A stretch of 64,000 bases of DNA from Ceratotherium simum simum (taxonomy: Eukaryota; Chordata; Mammalia; Perissodactyla; Rhinocerotidae), in the NCBI RefSeq assembly GCF_000283155.1, contig NW_004454178.1, forward strand, positions 25,367,120 to 25,431,119, given 5' to 3'. A program made the translations under genes and the position numbers. Below the pieces are notes generated by a model. The model had not been told where the DNA came from. It saw only the letters and a list, made by a program, of their open reading frames with translations, and ran no database searches. Positions 23,401-35,400 of this stretch are shown one piece after another; the first letter of the stretch is position 1, and every line of letters starts with the position of its first letter.

Positions 23401-26400
23401 ACCCATCTCACATCCATCTCCCTGACTCTGATACAATGGGGACCTAGACAAGGTCCACACAGTATTGATTTGTCTGTTGAGTCTCTTAATCCGTTAACAG
23501 TTCTAGAATTATACTTCATCCAGGAAATATAGGATAATGCTTGACCCTCCCCATTTTAAAATAAATTATCTTAGAATAGTTTAGAATCATTTTAGATTTG
23601 TAGAAAAATTGAGATGCTAGTACCAGGTTCCCATAGACTCACATCCATTTCATTTTCCCCTGTTATTAGCATCTTGAATTTGTGCTTTGGTGTTTCCATC
23701 AGTTCTGTAAGATTCTCAGCCATTATCCCTTCAGATGTGACCTCTGTGTCCATTCTGTTCTCCTCCCTTTCTGGGATTAATATTGCATGCATTTTAGACC
23801 GACTGTGTCAAGTCCGTTTTCTGTTTTCATCTTTTGTCTCTCTGTGCTGTATTCTGGATTGCTGCTTCTGACCAATTTTGTTTACTAATTCTTCAGCCTC
23901 AATTTTTTTTTTTTTTTTTTGGGTGAGGAAGGTTGTCCCTGAGCTAATATCTGTGCCAGTCTTCCTCTGTTTTGTATGTGGGACGCTGCCCCAGCGTGGC
24001 TTGATAAGTGGTGTGTAGGTCCACGCCTGGGATCTGAACCTGTGAACCCCAGGCTGCTGAAGCAGAGTGTGTAAACTTAACCGCTACGCCCCCGGGCTGC
24101 CTTCAGCTTCAATTTTTAACTTGGTTATTATGTTTATGTCTTGACCTTCTAATTAGTCATTTTTCAAAGCTACTGTGTCACTTTTTTTGTGTGTGAGGAA
24201 GATCAGCCTTGAGCTAACATCCGATGCCAATCCTCCTCTTTTTTTTTTTTTTTTTTGCTGAGGAAGATTGGCCCTGGGCTAACATCTATGCCCATCTTCC
24301 TCTCCTTTATATGGGATGCCGCCACAGCATGGCTTGACAAGTGGTGTGTCAGTGCACGCCTGGGATCCGAACCTGCGAACCCCAGGCCACTGAAGCAGAA
24401 CACGCAGACTTAACCGCTGCACCACTGGGCCTGCCCCCTGTGTCACTTTTTATGGTTTATAATTCCATCCTAAATTTTCAAGCTTGGTTTTTATTTCTTT
24501 GAAAGTAGTAAGTACAGTTGTGTTACAGTCTGTGAATTCTTGGGTCTTTGTGGGTCTATTTCCTTGTGTGTTGTGTCTTCAGGCTCTTACTTCTGGTTTT
24601 GTTTGACTGTATGCTGGACATTATATTTGAAAAATGATTTGCAGGAGTCACTTGAGGCCTTGGATGACATCTTGTTGGCCTCTGCCTGTCAGGCACACGT
24701 GGGAATTGCCAGCCCAGGAGCGTCTTAGTCCACATTCCAGGCTCGAGGTTCCTTGGACCACCTGTGCGGCAAGAAGCAGAGGGCTGGCTGGCTTCTGGTT
24801 TACCTTTTCTCTGAGGGTGGAGCCCTCAGCCCACAGTGGGAGGTGGTGACTCAGAGCCCCCCCTTTGAGGACCCTGAGCTTTTCCTGGTCTCCCTAGTCC
24901 CGTGAGGCTGTGGAAGAACCACTCAGGTTAAAACCGTGTCTCCTGCATCAACATGCTCTTAGGGCAAAAGCCATTCTGGGTAGTGGGCTTATCCCCCCGG
25001 ATTTTCCTTGTCTCCTGAGCTTGGCTGGGTAATTCCTCACTTTCCTTGTTACCTCTCTCATGCTCTAGGAAGGTGACTTTTACGTTTAGTCTATTTTTTA
25101 TGTTGTCCTTGGGGCGCCTCGGTTCCCACCTGGGACAAGGATGTGCTGGTGCCTGCGGGGCTTGGTGCCGTTGCTGCCAGGACCGGGCGGCTGCCGGTGA
25201 GGCTCGGGATTCAAGTCCTCCCCTGCAGCAAATGCCGACGGGGCCTTGGGCAGGCTCCTCAGCTGTCAGCAGCCTCAGTTTCCCACCTGGGAGATGGGGC
25301 TGGTGAGCTGCTCACACGGTGCCTGCCCTCCATCAGCGCTGGGTGAAAGCCAGGGGCTCCGGCGTGTGCCGCAGCGGGTCACACATGCGCCCCCTCCCTG
25401 CAGTGCTGCCAGACCCTGGTCTCCCACCACGTGGACCCCTCCCTGCGGGATGAAGACGGTTACACGGCGGCAGACCTGGCAGAGTACCACGGACACCAGG
25501 ACTGCGCCCAGTACCTGCGGGAGACGGCCCGGCCGGTGAGCAGTCCCCATCCATCCTGGGGGCAGAGGTGACAGGCCCCAGGTAGCTGGAAAGCTCATTG
25601 TGTACATACACCATGTCATCTGCAGGAGAAAGGGGCCTGGGCCAGAACTGAGGCAGCACCACAAGCCAGCTGGCCAGGCGCTGAGGCCAGACTGTGACAG
25701 GGGCCGTGACAGGGGCCCCGGCTGTGACAGGGGCCATGATAGACCTGGGGCTATAGCTGGGACCAGGCCTGGGCTTGTGGCTGAACATTGGCCAGGCCTC
25801 CTGTTGGTGACGTTATGTCAGACTGAGGATGCCCTGGGGGTGGGAGCAGGGCCATGGGTCCTCGGTGAGGTGACCCTGATGAGGCCAGGCCAGCCCTGTG
25901 CAGGCCAGAAGGCAGCAGGTTCCAGTCGTGCTCTCTGGTCTTGGCGAGTGACCTCACATGACCGCACACCACTCTGAGCCATGTAAGCACAGGGACCTCA
26001 TCTGTCCTGCTGGCCCCAGCCCCCAGCACATGACAGGCCACAACAAGTGGTTGTTGAATGAACAGAGGAGCAAATGGACAGATGAGGGTGGACGGACAGA
26101 CAGACAAGTGGGCGGATGGATGGATGGGCAGGTGGGTGAAGTCAGTAGTTGGTCAGCGTGGAGCCAGGCTCCCCCGTGCCCTCCCACCCATCCCTCCCCC
26201 ATTCTGGAGAGGCGAACCCTCCGGAACCCCCATAGGCAGTTACTATGACAAGTTAGTCCAACCTGCCACAGTTTTTGCCAGTTTTCTTTAGTGGCCGCCC
26301 CTTCAGAAGGTTCCCTGGGGTCGCCTGCCCATTTCAGGTGATAGCACCGAGGCCCAGAGAGGTGACGTGCCCCCCACACCAGGTCTCACCTCCTCTTCCC

Positions 26401-29400
26401 TCGGGGGCGTCCCCAGAGCGTCCAGGACCAACTGAAGTAGAGCCGCAGTCGTCCTTGTCACTGGGGCCCGCGGGACGGTCCTCACCCGGCCACCGCCAAG
26501 AGCCTCTTGTCCCCGCCTCCTGAAAACCCCCCAGGCCTGCCGCGGTTCGGGACAGCTCGGGTGCTCTGGGCACGCGTCACTGCCCTGGTTTGTCCTGGTG
26601 TTGATATTTCAGAAACGGGAACTACAGTTACCGCTTGAAGTAACTTATTTACTAAATTACCCATTTACTAAATGTTCGATTGGGTATTGTTTGATAAGAG
26701 GTTGTCTTTCTGGCTTGGGTTTGAGAAGTTGCTGGAACTCAGCGGATTCCTGGTTTAGTGGATGGGACTTCCCAGTCCACAGGCTAGGAATGCCCCGGCC
26801 ACCTGGGTCCCTCCCGGGCCCCTGTGTGGTCACTGGGGTAGGCCTGGCAGCTGAAATTACGAGGTGGGGCAGGCAGCTGCTCTGCTGCCAGGGAGCAGAT
26901 CCTGCCTGGCCTCAGGCTGGGGTCCCTGACCTATCCCCAGCCCAGCCACGCTGCAGTGCCCGTGGTCTGGGCCTTCCGTCCAAGCAGAGTCTCTGTCCCC
27001 GGCCCTCCTTCCCCAGACCCTGGCACATCTGCCAGCCCCTCCTGGCCCCTCCACTCAGCTCTCTTGCCGGGATGGGGGCTCTGGGTGCTCTCCCGACACC
27101 CCCAGAGCTGTGGGGATGTGGCCCATCTCAGGCTTCCGGGGGTTTCTTCTGGTCCTGGCTGTCCCCTTGGTGTCACCACAGGATTTGAGGCAGCGTCCCC
27201 TTCACTCAGGATTCCCCAAGCCGTCTGGGCTGTCTGGGTATCCTCCCCCCCACCCCGACCTGCGGGCCAGCAGGGCTCAGCCTGTCCACTTGCCCCACCT
27301 GTGGTGGAGGAGGGTGGGTGGGCTTATCCACCTCCTTCCGATCCACAGTCCCCCATAGTCTGCATCTGGGGCCCGAGGGCGGGCACATGCAGATCTGAAC
27401 CCCCGGCTCTCGAGGCTCATTAGTGCGTCTGCAGCGAGCTTCAGGACTCAAGCATCTGTCTCTTCTCCCTCAGTGAGCGCCCAGGGCAGCACGTGGTGCC
27501 ATCTCTCACCCCTGGCTGGAGTGGTACCCCTTCAGTCTCGGCTCCGCGGGAGGGTAGGCCGTCAGCTGTGGGCCGCCAGGCCAGGGGAAGCTGTGTGCCT
27601 GATGCAATATTGATGGAAACACAATATGCAGAGGTCGCCTGCACTGGCCCCTTTCCATGTCAGACTCAGAGGAGGTGGTGAAAGCCATCATTATCCCCAC
27701 GACAGGACAGCCTGCATCTGTCCCCAGGGAGTCATAGGTCCCAAGAGAGGCAGCCTGGGGAATAAGCTGGACTGGCAGTGGCGAGACCTGCCCCAGGGGA
27801 GGTACCCCCTTCGTAGGTGGGTCCGCAGGACCTGCGCTTAGCCACTGCCCAGAGAGGGGCTGGGCCTCTCTGACGGGTGGGGCAGTGACTAGCAGGGCCC
27901 CCTGCACCCCGACCCCCAGGCAGTGGGCGGGGCAGCTGGGCTCCTGGCTGTAGGGCCAGGTTTCAGTGAGATCCTGGCCAGGGGGCAACAGTTAGGGACA
28001 GCAGCCCAGGATGGTGAGTGTGGCCCTCCATGCTCGGGGAGGCAAGCCCCTTGGTGACTCCCATGGCATCTGGGGCTGTCCTGCTTGCCCCCACCCCTGT
28101 GCTCACTCCCACCAGGGTTGGAGTGGGTCTTCCTGGCTGGGCAACTTCTGAGCATCTCCAAGCCTCCATTTTCTCATCTGTAAAATGGGACTGAAGAGCC
28201 TAGTTGGAAGGTAGAGATGCACATGGAGCCCCCAGCAAGTGCTAATTCCCGGCCCCTAGGTCCAGAAGGGCTCCAGGACCACTGCATTTTACAGATGGGG
28301 AAACTGAGGCCCAGAGAGAGCAAGGGACTTCCCTGGGCAGCCTCCCCCCTCCAGGGAGGGGCGGGGCCTGGCTGTGCAGCCAATAACAGAATCTCAGCCA
28401 TGGTGACTGGTGTCCGGCGCCCATCTGTGGGTCATGATTTTCTCGGCCCCTGTGGCATTACAGGCCTGTAACCCGGCTGGCCACAGCTGTCCACAATGTA
28501 TAATGCATGGCAGGCTGGTGCTGCTCAAATCTCACCAAAAACGCAGGAAAGGAGACAGCAGGCCACGGGAAGGGTGCCAACCTCGGGGCAACTGCCCAAT
28601 TCGGGGGCAGCATGTGACCAACTGTCAGGACCCCAAAGGTTGGGACCCAACATCTGCAGCTCCTGTGGGTCCTTGTAGACTTAGTTAGTGTCCAGAGCCT
28701 TATGTGGGACTCAGGGTCGTGGACACTCCTATCACAGCAGACCCCTGTGCTGTGGGACTGTCCTGTCCCAGTTAAAATCAGAGAACGTGGTGACACTGTG
28801 GTAACAGCAGCGATGAGGTCGGGGTCCCACCACTTGCCAGGCGGTCTCCATAATTCCCATCTTCCCGACAACTGCAGAGTTCTTCCTGACCTACTGGCAA
28901 GGAAACTGAGGCCCAGGGAGAGACTCCCCAGGGCTTTTCCTTGGCAAGAGGTGAAGCAGGATTCGTCCCCAGGGACCAGGAGGGTGGCCTGAGGTCCCCC
29001 AGGCTGCAGGGGCTGCGCTGGGGCCAAAGTCCATTCTCCTGGGCCCCAGAACAACTTCTTGCCTCTTCCGTCTTCCCTTGCATGAGGGGGCCACTGCCAC
29101 CCCAGCCAAGCCCCGCACTCTGCCTGCAGAGGGGCAGTTCTTGCCCCTCACCCCTGAGAGCAGATTCAACTGCGGGGAGGGGCTGAGGGCTCCCAGGCAC
29201 AGACAGGTTGCAGGGGAGACATGGCCAGGCTCATAGCCCTGTCCTGGCTAGGCAGGGGCCGGGGATATTGGGGTGGCCCTGTGGCAAGGGCCCACCCAGG
29301 GCCCAGCCCTCTTCTGTCCGTCAGACTGTCAGAGCCAGCTTCTGCAGCCGTGCCGTGGGGTCTGGGGCTGACTCGACCCTGCTTAAAGCTCCTAAGCCAG

Positions 29401-32400
29401 CCTGTGCCTGTGTCGTGGACGCTGGGAGAAGACACGAGACTCTGAGACACATGGCAGCGAGCAAGCATCATGTTTTGTCAGGTCCCCTTGCTCCCCCAAG
29501 TCTCAGGGTGGCATGACATGGGCCCAGATGGCTGCTGTGCACACAGCAGGTTTGTGTCACAGCTGAGGACCACTGAGCCTGGGGAACCCCCATTTTATAG
29601 TGAGCAGTAAGCAGCTTGCTTGTTCCTCTGGGTCCCTCCCTGCAAACACAGCCCCGAGCAATGGCCAGGGTTTTGCATCCTTGGTAGGAGTGTGAGAGAC
29701 CCAACTGGTGCTCGGGCCTCCCCTGCCCCCAGAGCTCCACCTGCCTGCTTCTGCCTCCACTGCTGGTGCCCCTGGACCAAAGCAGCAATGATTCCAGGAG
29801 CTCCTGGCCCTGGCAGGAGTCAGGACTGGAGTGTCAACTAAGATTCTGATCCCAGCTCTGCCACGTCCCAGCTGTGGGGCCTTGAGAAAGCCCCTTGCCT
29901 TCTCTGAGCCTCAGTTTCCCCATCTGTGCCCTGGTGGCTGTACTAGGGGTGGAGACACTACTAGGGGATTCCTCTGGGTAGTCTCTCCCTCTGACGTGAC
30001 CCAGGGGTCTCAGGTTTCCCCACACCTACCCGGAGGGTCTCCCCGCTGGCCCTTGTGCTGTGGAGTTAAGGCACCATGGTAAGGGATCCCACACCCAGCC
30101 CAAGCCTGCCTGGCCACCTGACACCTCGGCCTTCAAATATTAATGCGGCACCTCCTGCTCCCAGGGGCGGCAGCTGCGACACCCCTGACAGCCCAGGACA
30201 GCCGCATCTCCCTGTGCTCACAGCCCGGCCCCTGCTTCCGAGGGTCCTCCCAGGCAGGGGGCCGGTGGATCATCCCCATCCCGCCGTGTGCCCGGGCTCC
30301 TGGGCTCTCGGCACGGATTCCCGGAAGGAGTGACGTGTGAGGTGCGTGGTGGCCGGGCAGACGGGGTCGCAGGCTGTGTTCCTTCCTAGTGGCCACGGTG
30401 GACTGAGGGTCCTGGACCGGAGTGTGACTGAGGGGCTGGAGACGGTGGGTGCAGAGCCAGGGTTCTCCTGAGTGCACCCCCAGGCTGGGAGAGCCACTTA
30501 AGGCCTGCCCTCCTTGCTGGGAGGCGGGACTGGGCCCACCTTACCAATGAGCAAGGGGATGCTCCGAGGGGCCGGTGGGGGGTTGCCGCAGCAGGACCGG
30601 CTACTTCACGTGCAGGGCCCTGTGCAAAATGAAAATGCTGGCCTCTTGTTCAAAAACGATTCAGCATTTCAAGAGACAGCAGAGCATTCAACTGAGCTGC
30701 AGCACAGGCTACACGCCCCTGACACCGGCCCCAGCCCCAGCCCCAGCCCCAGCCCCAGGCCACACATCCTGCATGCGGCTGGTTTGAACCAGGTCCTCTG
30801 TCCCTCTCAGGGCTCTCTCCGGTGCCAACTGGGGGCCCTGAGACTGTGTCCCGCCTCCACTGCCCACTGCTGGGAGGGAGGGAGGCGAGGAGCTTCAGTC
30901 TGATGGCCAGGGTGGGGTGCTCAGAGGGAACGCAGAGTGCAGCCCTACTAGCTGGAGACACAAGCTGGGGCAGCCGGGTGCCAGTTGGGCATCAAGGTGA
31001 CAGTGCAGCCAAGAGCCCAGGTGCCTGCCATCCAAGAAACCGGGTCAGCCAGCCTTCGACTTTCAGCTTTAAACCAAAAGGTGTCAAGCCTGGCTGGAGG
31101 ACAGCTTGGGTGTCCTCCTGGAGAATTTCTCTGCCGCCTAAAGAGGGACACGCAGAGGTGGGGAGGTGAGCACGGTCCTGCAGTGTCAGGGCAGCCGGCA
31201 CGCCTCGTGCCTCCTGCCCGGCCGGCCCAGGAGCCTTAGCTCCCGTCGGTCTGATGCAACAACTGAGGCCTCGCGGGGCTGAGCTGGGGGGCACTCCAGG
31301 TCAAGGGCTCTTACCAGCAGCAGACCTGTCAGCGCTTGGGGGCAGGAGAGGTAGCCACGGCCAGGTCTGTGCCTTGCCCCAGACGTGGAGCAGGGTGTGG
31401 AGGTGAGGCGTGGGTGCCCCTGCAGCCCCGGGCATGGATTTCCCAACCCCAGGCTCCCTGGGGCTGATTTTGGTGGTCTCTGTTTCCAGGCAGCCTGGAC
31501 ACTCCATCATGGGTCCTGGGCACAGCACCACCACTCTAAAGGTTGGGACAGCTCCTGCTTACAGGGCTGAGAAGAGTTCCAAGTTCGTTGTGGTCTTCCC
31601 CTGTGCCCAGGGGCCGGGCACCTGCTCTCCCCTCAGAGAGGGGGGGCGGTTCCAGGTGGTTCGTCTCAGCACGGAAGTCAGGGATAGTCAGGGAGTGTGT
31701 GTGTGTGTGCGTGCGTGTATATGGATGCCTGTGCATACGTGTGCATGTGTGCATGCATCCCTTGTAAGGCCAAAGAGAGGTGAGCACAAGCCGGACACCA
31801 GGCCCTGACACAGGGCCTGGAGCTGCTGAGTTAAGCTGCCTCCAGAGGGAGCCCGTGAGCCTTGAGGGGCCTTGAGATGGGGATTCACCTGGTGGTGGTG
31901 GTGGTGGCGGCATGGGGGCACAGTGAGTGACGACACTCAGACAAATGCATGGGGGTGTTTGGGGAGCCTGTCACCCAACGTGGAGGGGGTGGAGAGACAC
32001 AGGGGGACAGTACTCGAGGGGCACTGCCCCTCTCTCCTGCACACTTAACCCCCTCCAGCCCTGTTCCAAGCTGCACAGCCCCCCGGGGAGATGGGGTCAG
32101 GGCAGCCCGCTGGATGCCCCCAGCCCCACCTGGGAGAGCTGGCAGCCCAAGTCGAGGCCCACCTGGTTCCCGCTGACCAGGCCTGTCCACCCACAGGTGC
32201 CACTCCTGATGACGCCCCCGCCACCACCGTTCCCCCCTCCTCCACTGTCAGCCGCGAGGCACTCCCTGGAGGATGGAAGAAGAGGGGGCTCAGGTCTCAG
32301 GAGCCCCACCTGTGAGTACACGTCCCCAGGGAGGGCTGGCCTGGGCCACGGGTGCCAGGAGAGGGCGCTGCTGGCCTCCCCTCTGAGGTCCTTCGAGGGG

Positions 32401-35400
32401 GCGGGTAGGGGAGTAGCTGACTCCAGGCAGCTGACACGCAGGACTCTCAGGACAGGGTTGGGGTCACCCCTCCCATCGCCCAACCCCCAACTCCTTCCAG
32501 GTCTCCTCTGTTGTCTCTGTTCCTTCTTTAAAGTGAGAATCACCATTTTCCATAATGGGCCCTTATTATGATCACAATTCAACAGCCTCCTGCCCAGCCC
32601 TCTGGGGTCCCTCTGTGAGCTCTGAGCCCCAGGGCCTGGCTCTCCTGCCAGTGTGATCTTGGGCAGCCTCATCCCCTCTCTGGGCCTCAGCTTGTCCAGA
32701 GGTAAATCAAAGGTTGGGTCACTGGGGCCCAGGCCCCTTTCGGATCTGCCCCTGTTGTCTGAGACTCCAGCAGGCCAAGCATCCGTGGGCCAGCAGGGGA
32801 CAGGGGAACCGTCCTCACACTGCAGGTCACCACCCATTAGGGGATTGTGACCAGCACGTATCAAAATGAAGTGGAACAGCACGAAACATGACAGCAGGCC
32901 CCATATGTAGTGAGAATGGAACGGAATGGGTTGTAGCTATACAGTCACACGTCCAAGCGGGTGTGCGTGTGCGTGTGTGTGCGTGTGATGCAGGATGTTT
33001 CTCACTCGGAGTGTGGCCCTAGGTGTGTGTTTGTAGTGGGGGGAGGGGCGGTAAGAGGACAGGGTTTGCGGTCTGATGGGGCTGCATTATGTCCTCAGAG
33101 CACCAAAACTTATGCCCTTCTAGCTCCTTCCAGGCCATAGAAGGGGGTGGGGAGGGGGCAGGGGACGTGCCCTGGGATGGGATGAGCGGAGTAAAATGCA
33201 AGCTGTGCAACCCGCCAGGCTTGGGGTGGGCCCCAGCCATGAATGAGTTTGCCTGGCCCTATGGCACTTTGCGGGGGGCTGGTTCTGCCCCAGGTCCAGG
33301 GTCTTCTACTCCTCATCCCCGGCCCTCTCTGGAAGCCACTCTGACTCCAGCCCCCCCGCCCAGCAGCAGCGCCCCTCAGCCCGGCCTGGCCGGACCAGCT
33401 TCTTCCGAGGGAGCAGACGACCTGCGCAGCCCCCCCGAGGGTCGCCGCCAGTGCCATGGCCATCCCCACGGTGCGCCCCCACCTCCAGTCCCTGTCTCCC
33501 AACGCCCCCAGCCAACCCTCAAAGCCCAGCTAGCCTCTCACCGTGCTGTCCTATGTGGGCCCAGGCCAGGTCACTGCCTGCGGGTGGACATCAGGCCGGC
33601 GCCTGGGGTGATTGGCTGGCTCTGGAGGACATCCCTGGGTTCTGAGGAGACGGGAATTTCAGGGCCACAAGCAGCTTGTCACCTCATCATAGAAGACGTG
33701 GGACCCTCCTCTGATCCCGGGGAGTCCCAGTGGCCCAAGCTCCTCATCCTGACCTCTAAACCCAGGGATGCCCCTTGCCCCCTTCAGGCGCTGCCATCTC
33801 AGTATAGAGGAGCAGTCGTCCATGGGAAGGGTGGGCAGAACGCAGTGCTCTCCTCCTTGGGGGCTCCTCCTTGGGGGCTCCAAGCCAGCCCAGGACCCAC
33901 TGGAGGAGGCCTGCTCCTCTTTCTGGGCACGAGACCCTTATAAATCAATCCAGCCCATCCTTTCCTTGAATGCGTCCTGGGAAGTCGCAGTCCCTATGTT
34001 CTGTGCAAGTTTGGGAAATGCTGCACAGTGCCACCCCTCTTGGAGTGTTACAGTGCACACAGCACATTAAGGCTCTGACAAGTCCTACAGTCCAGAATTG
34101 GCCACCAGACTTTGTCTATGCAACTGTTCCCCAAAGGAATTTGCCCACCCACATGGCATACTCTTCTCGGCCATATACAGAAGAGGGAGGAATCTCTGGT
34201 TGCCTCTCTCAGCCAGCGACGCCCCACCACACACGCCTGGGTCCCACAGGGGACATCTCAGGCCCCTGCCCTCAGAGGCTACGGGGTGCTGTCGTGATTT
34301 CCCCTGCCCTCCCTGGCCGGCCCCCACCACCCCTCTTTCTTGGGCCATGCTCGCGCCGAGAGGCCCTTCCTTCTGCTCCTGGGCCCGGGTGCCCTCGGGG
34401 CCCTGAGTGACCAGCCCGCGTCGCACAGGGGGCGGAGCCAGCGGCGGGGGATGCCCCGGACGGCCTGGCCGCGCTGCAGCTGGATGGGCTGCCCTCCGGC
34501 GACCTCGACGGGCTGGTACCCACGCGGGACGAGCGTGGCCGGCCCATCCCTGAGTGGAAGCGGCAGGTGATGGTACGCAAGCTGCAGGCGCGTCTGGGCG
34601 CAGACCCGGAGCCAGAGGCCCAGGTGGGGCCCGGCGGGGCGGGGCAGGGCGTGGAGTGCGGGGGCCCGGAGTGGAGGGTTGGGTGGGGCAGGACAGGGGC
34701 GGGGCGTGGAGGGCGGGATGGTGAGGGACTGGGGCGGGGTGGGACAGGGTGGGGCCGGGGGTAGAGGGCTGAGGTGGGGCAGGAGGCTTTGTCCCAGCAG
34801 GTGGTCGTGGAAGGTGGGGACCTGGGCCCACGCCTCGAGTCCTGAGACCCAGGTACCGTACTGAGTGCCCCTCTGTGGCCTCACCTTCCTCCTCTGCAGA
34901 AGATGAGGTTGAACCCGATCAGAGGCTATGAGCAGTGCCCCTTCACCTGCGTTAGCGGCGTGACGCTCACAGGCTCTTTTATCTAATGATTCGAATCTGC
35001 GCCTACCTTGTGCCAAGCCCGGTTCTCGGCAGTGAAGGGGACAAGCCCTGCCCCCCTGGAGCCTCTATTGCAGCGGGGAAGACGGGGTGACTGGGCAACT
35101 GCATTGGGTGTGTGGGGCGGGGAAGGTGATCCCAGGTGCTATGGAGAGATGCAAAGCTGTGAAAAGCGGGGGTGGGGGTGGGCGGGGGCGGGTGCTGTTC
35201 CATATGGTGCTCAGGGCAGCCTCTCTGGGGAGGTGACCTTGAGCAGGGCCAGAGCGAAATGAGAGAGGAGTCTTGTGAGAATTTGGGACAAGTGATTCTA
35301 AGCAGAGGGAACAGCAAGTGCTAAGGTCCTGTGGCATGAAGGGCTGGCCCAAGGGAGGACCAGGAGGAGGCAAGACTGCTGGAGTGGAATGAATGAGGGA

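Larger units (their letters stand above)
23100..24890. mobile_element. AT-rich LINE-derived block, subfamily unresolved
   Basis: Sequence from about 23100 resembles old LINE-associated text (aaactttttattatggaaat, then accattatcacaccaaaaaa). The 23640-24890 part resembles a reversed old LINE untranslated region. It has no open frame. Two SINEs split it. Family and boundaries cannot be fixed by eye. Confidence 0.4.
21534..25403. other. ESPNL intron 4
   Basis: 3.87 kb. A MIR relic (21605-21760) is followed by GC-rich unassigned sequence. Then comes an AT-rich LINE-derived block (about 22960-24890) carrying two ERE-like SINEs. Acceptor ccctccctgcag at 25392-25403. Confidence 0.6.
25536..32196. 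other. ESPNL intron 5 (longest, 6.7 kb)
   Basis: GC-rich with several MIR and L2 relics and simple repeats listed separately. I found no exon-like segment. Acceptor ccacccacag ends at 32196. Confidence 0.55.

Noticed and set aside
32097..32882. 261-codon minus-strand frame over ESPNL exon 6 region
   Set aside because: Composed of GC-rich intron, reversed MIR text and the antisense of the polyproline exon.
33089..33943. 284-codon plus-strand frame over ESPNL exon 7
   Set aside because: Different frame from the one that continues exon 6 and matches the LPREQ/APPR landmarks; crosses intron sequence.
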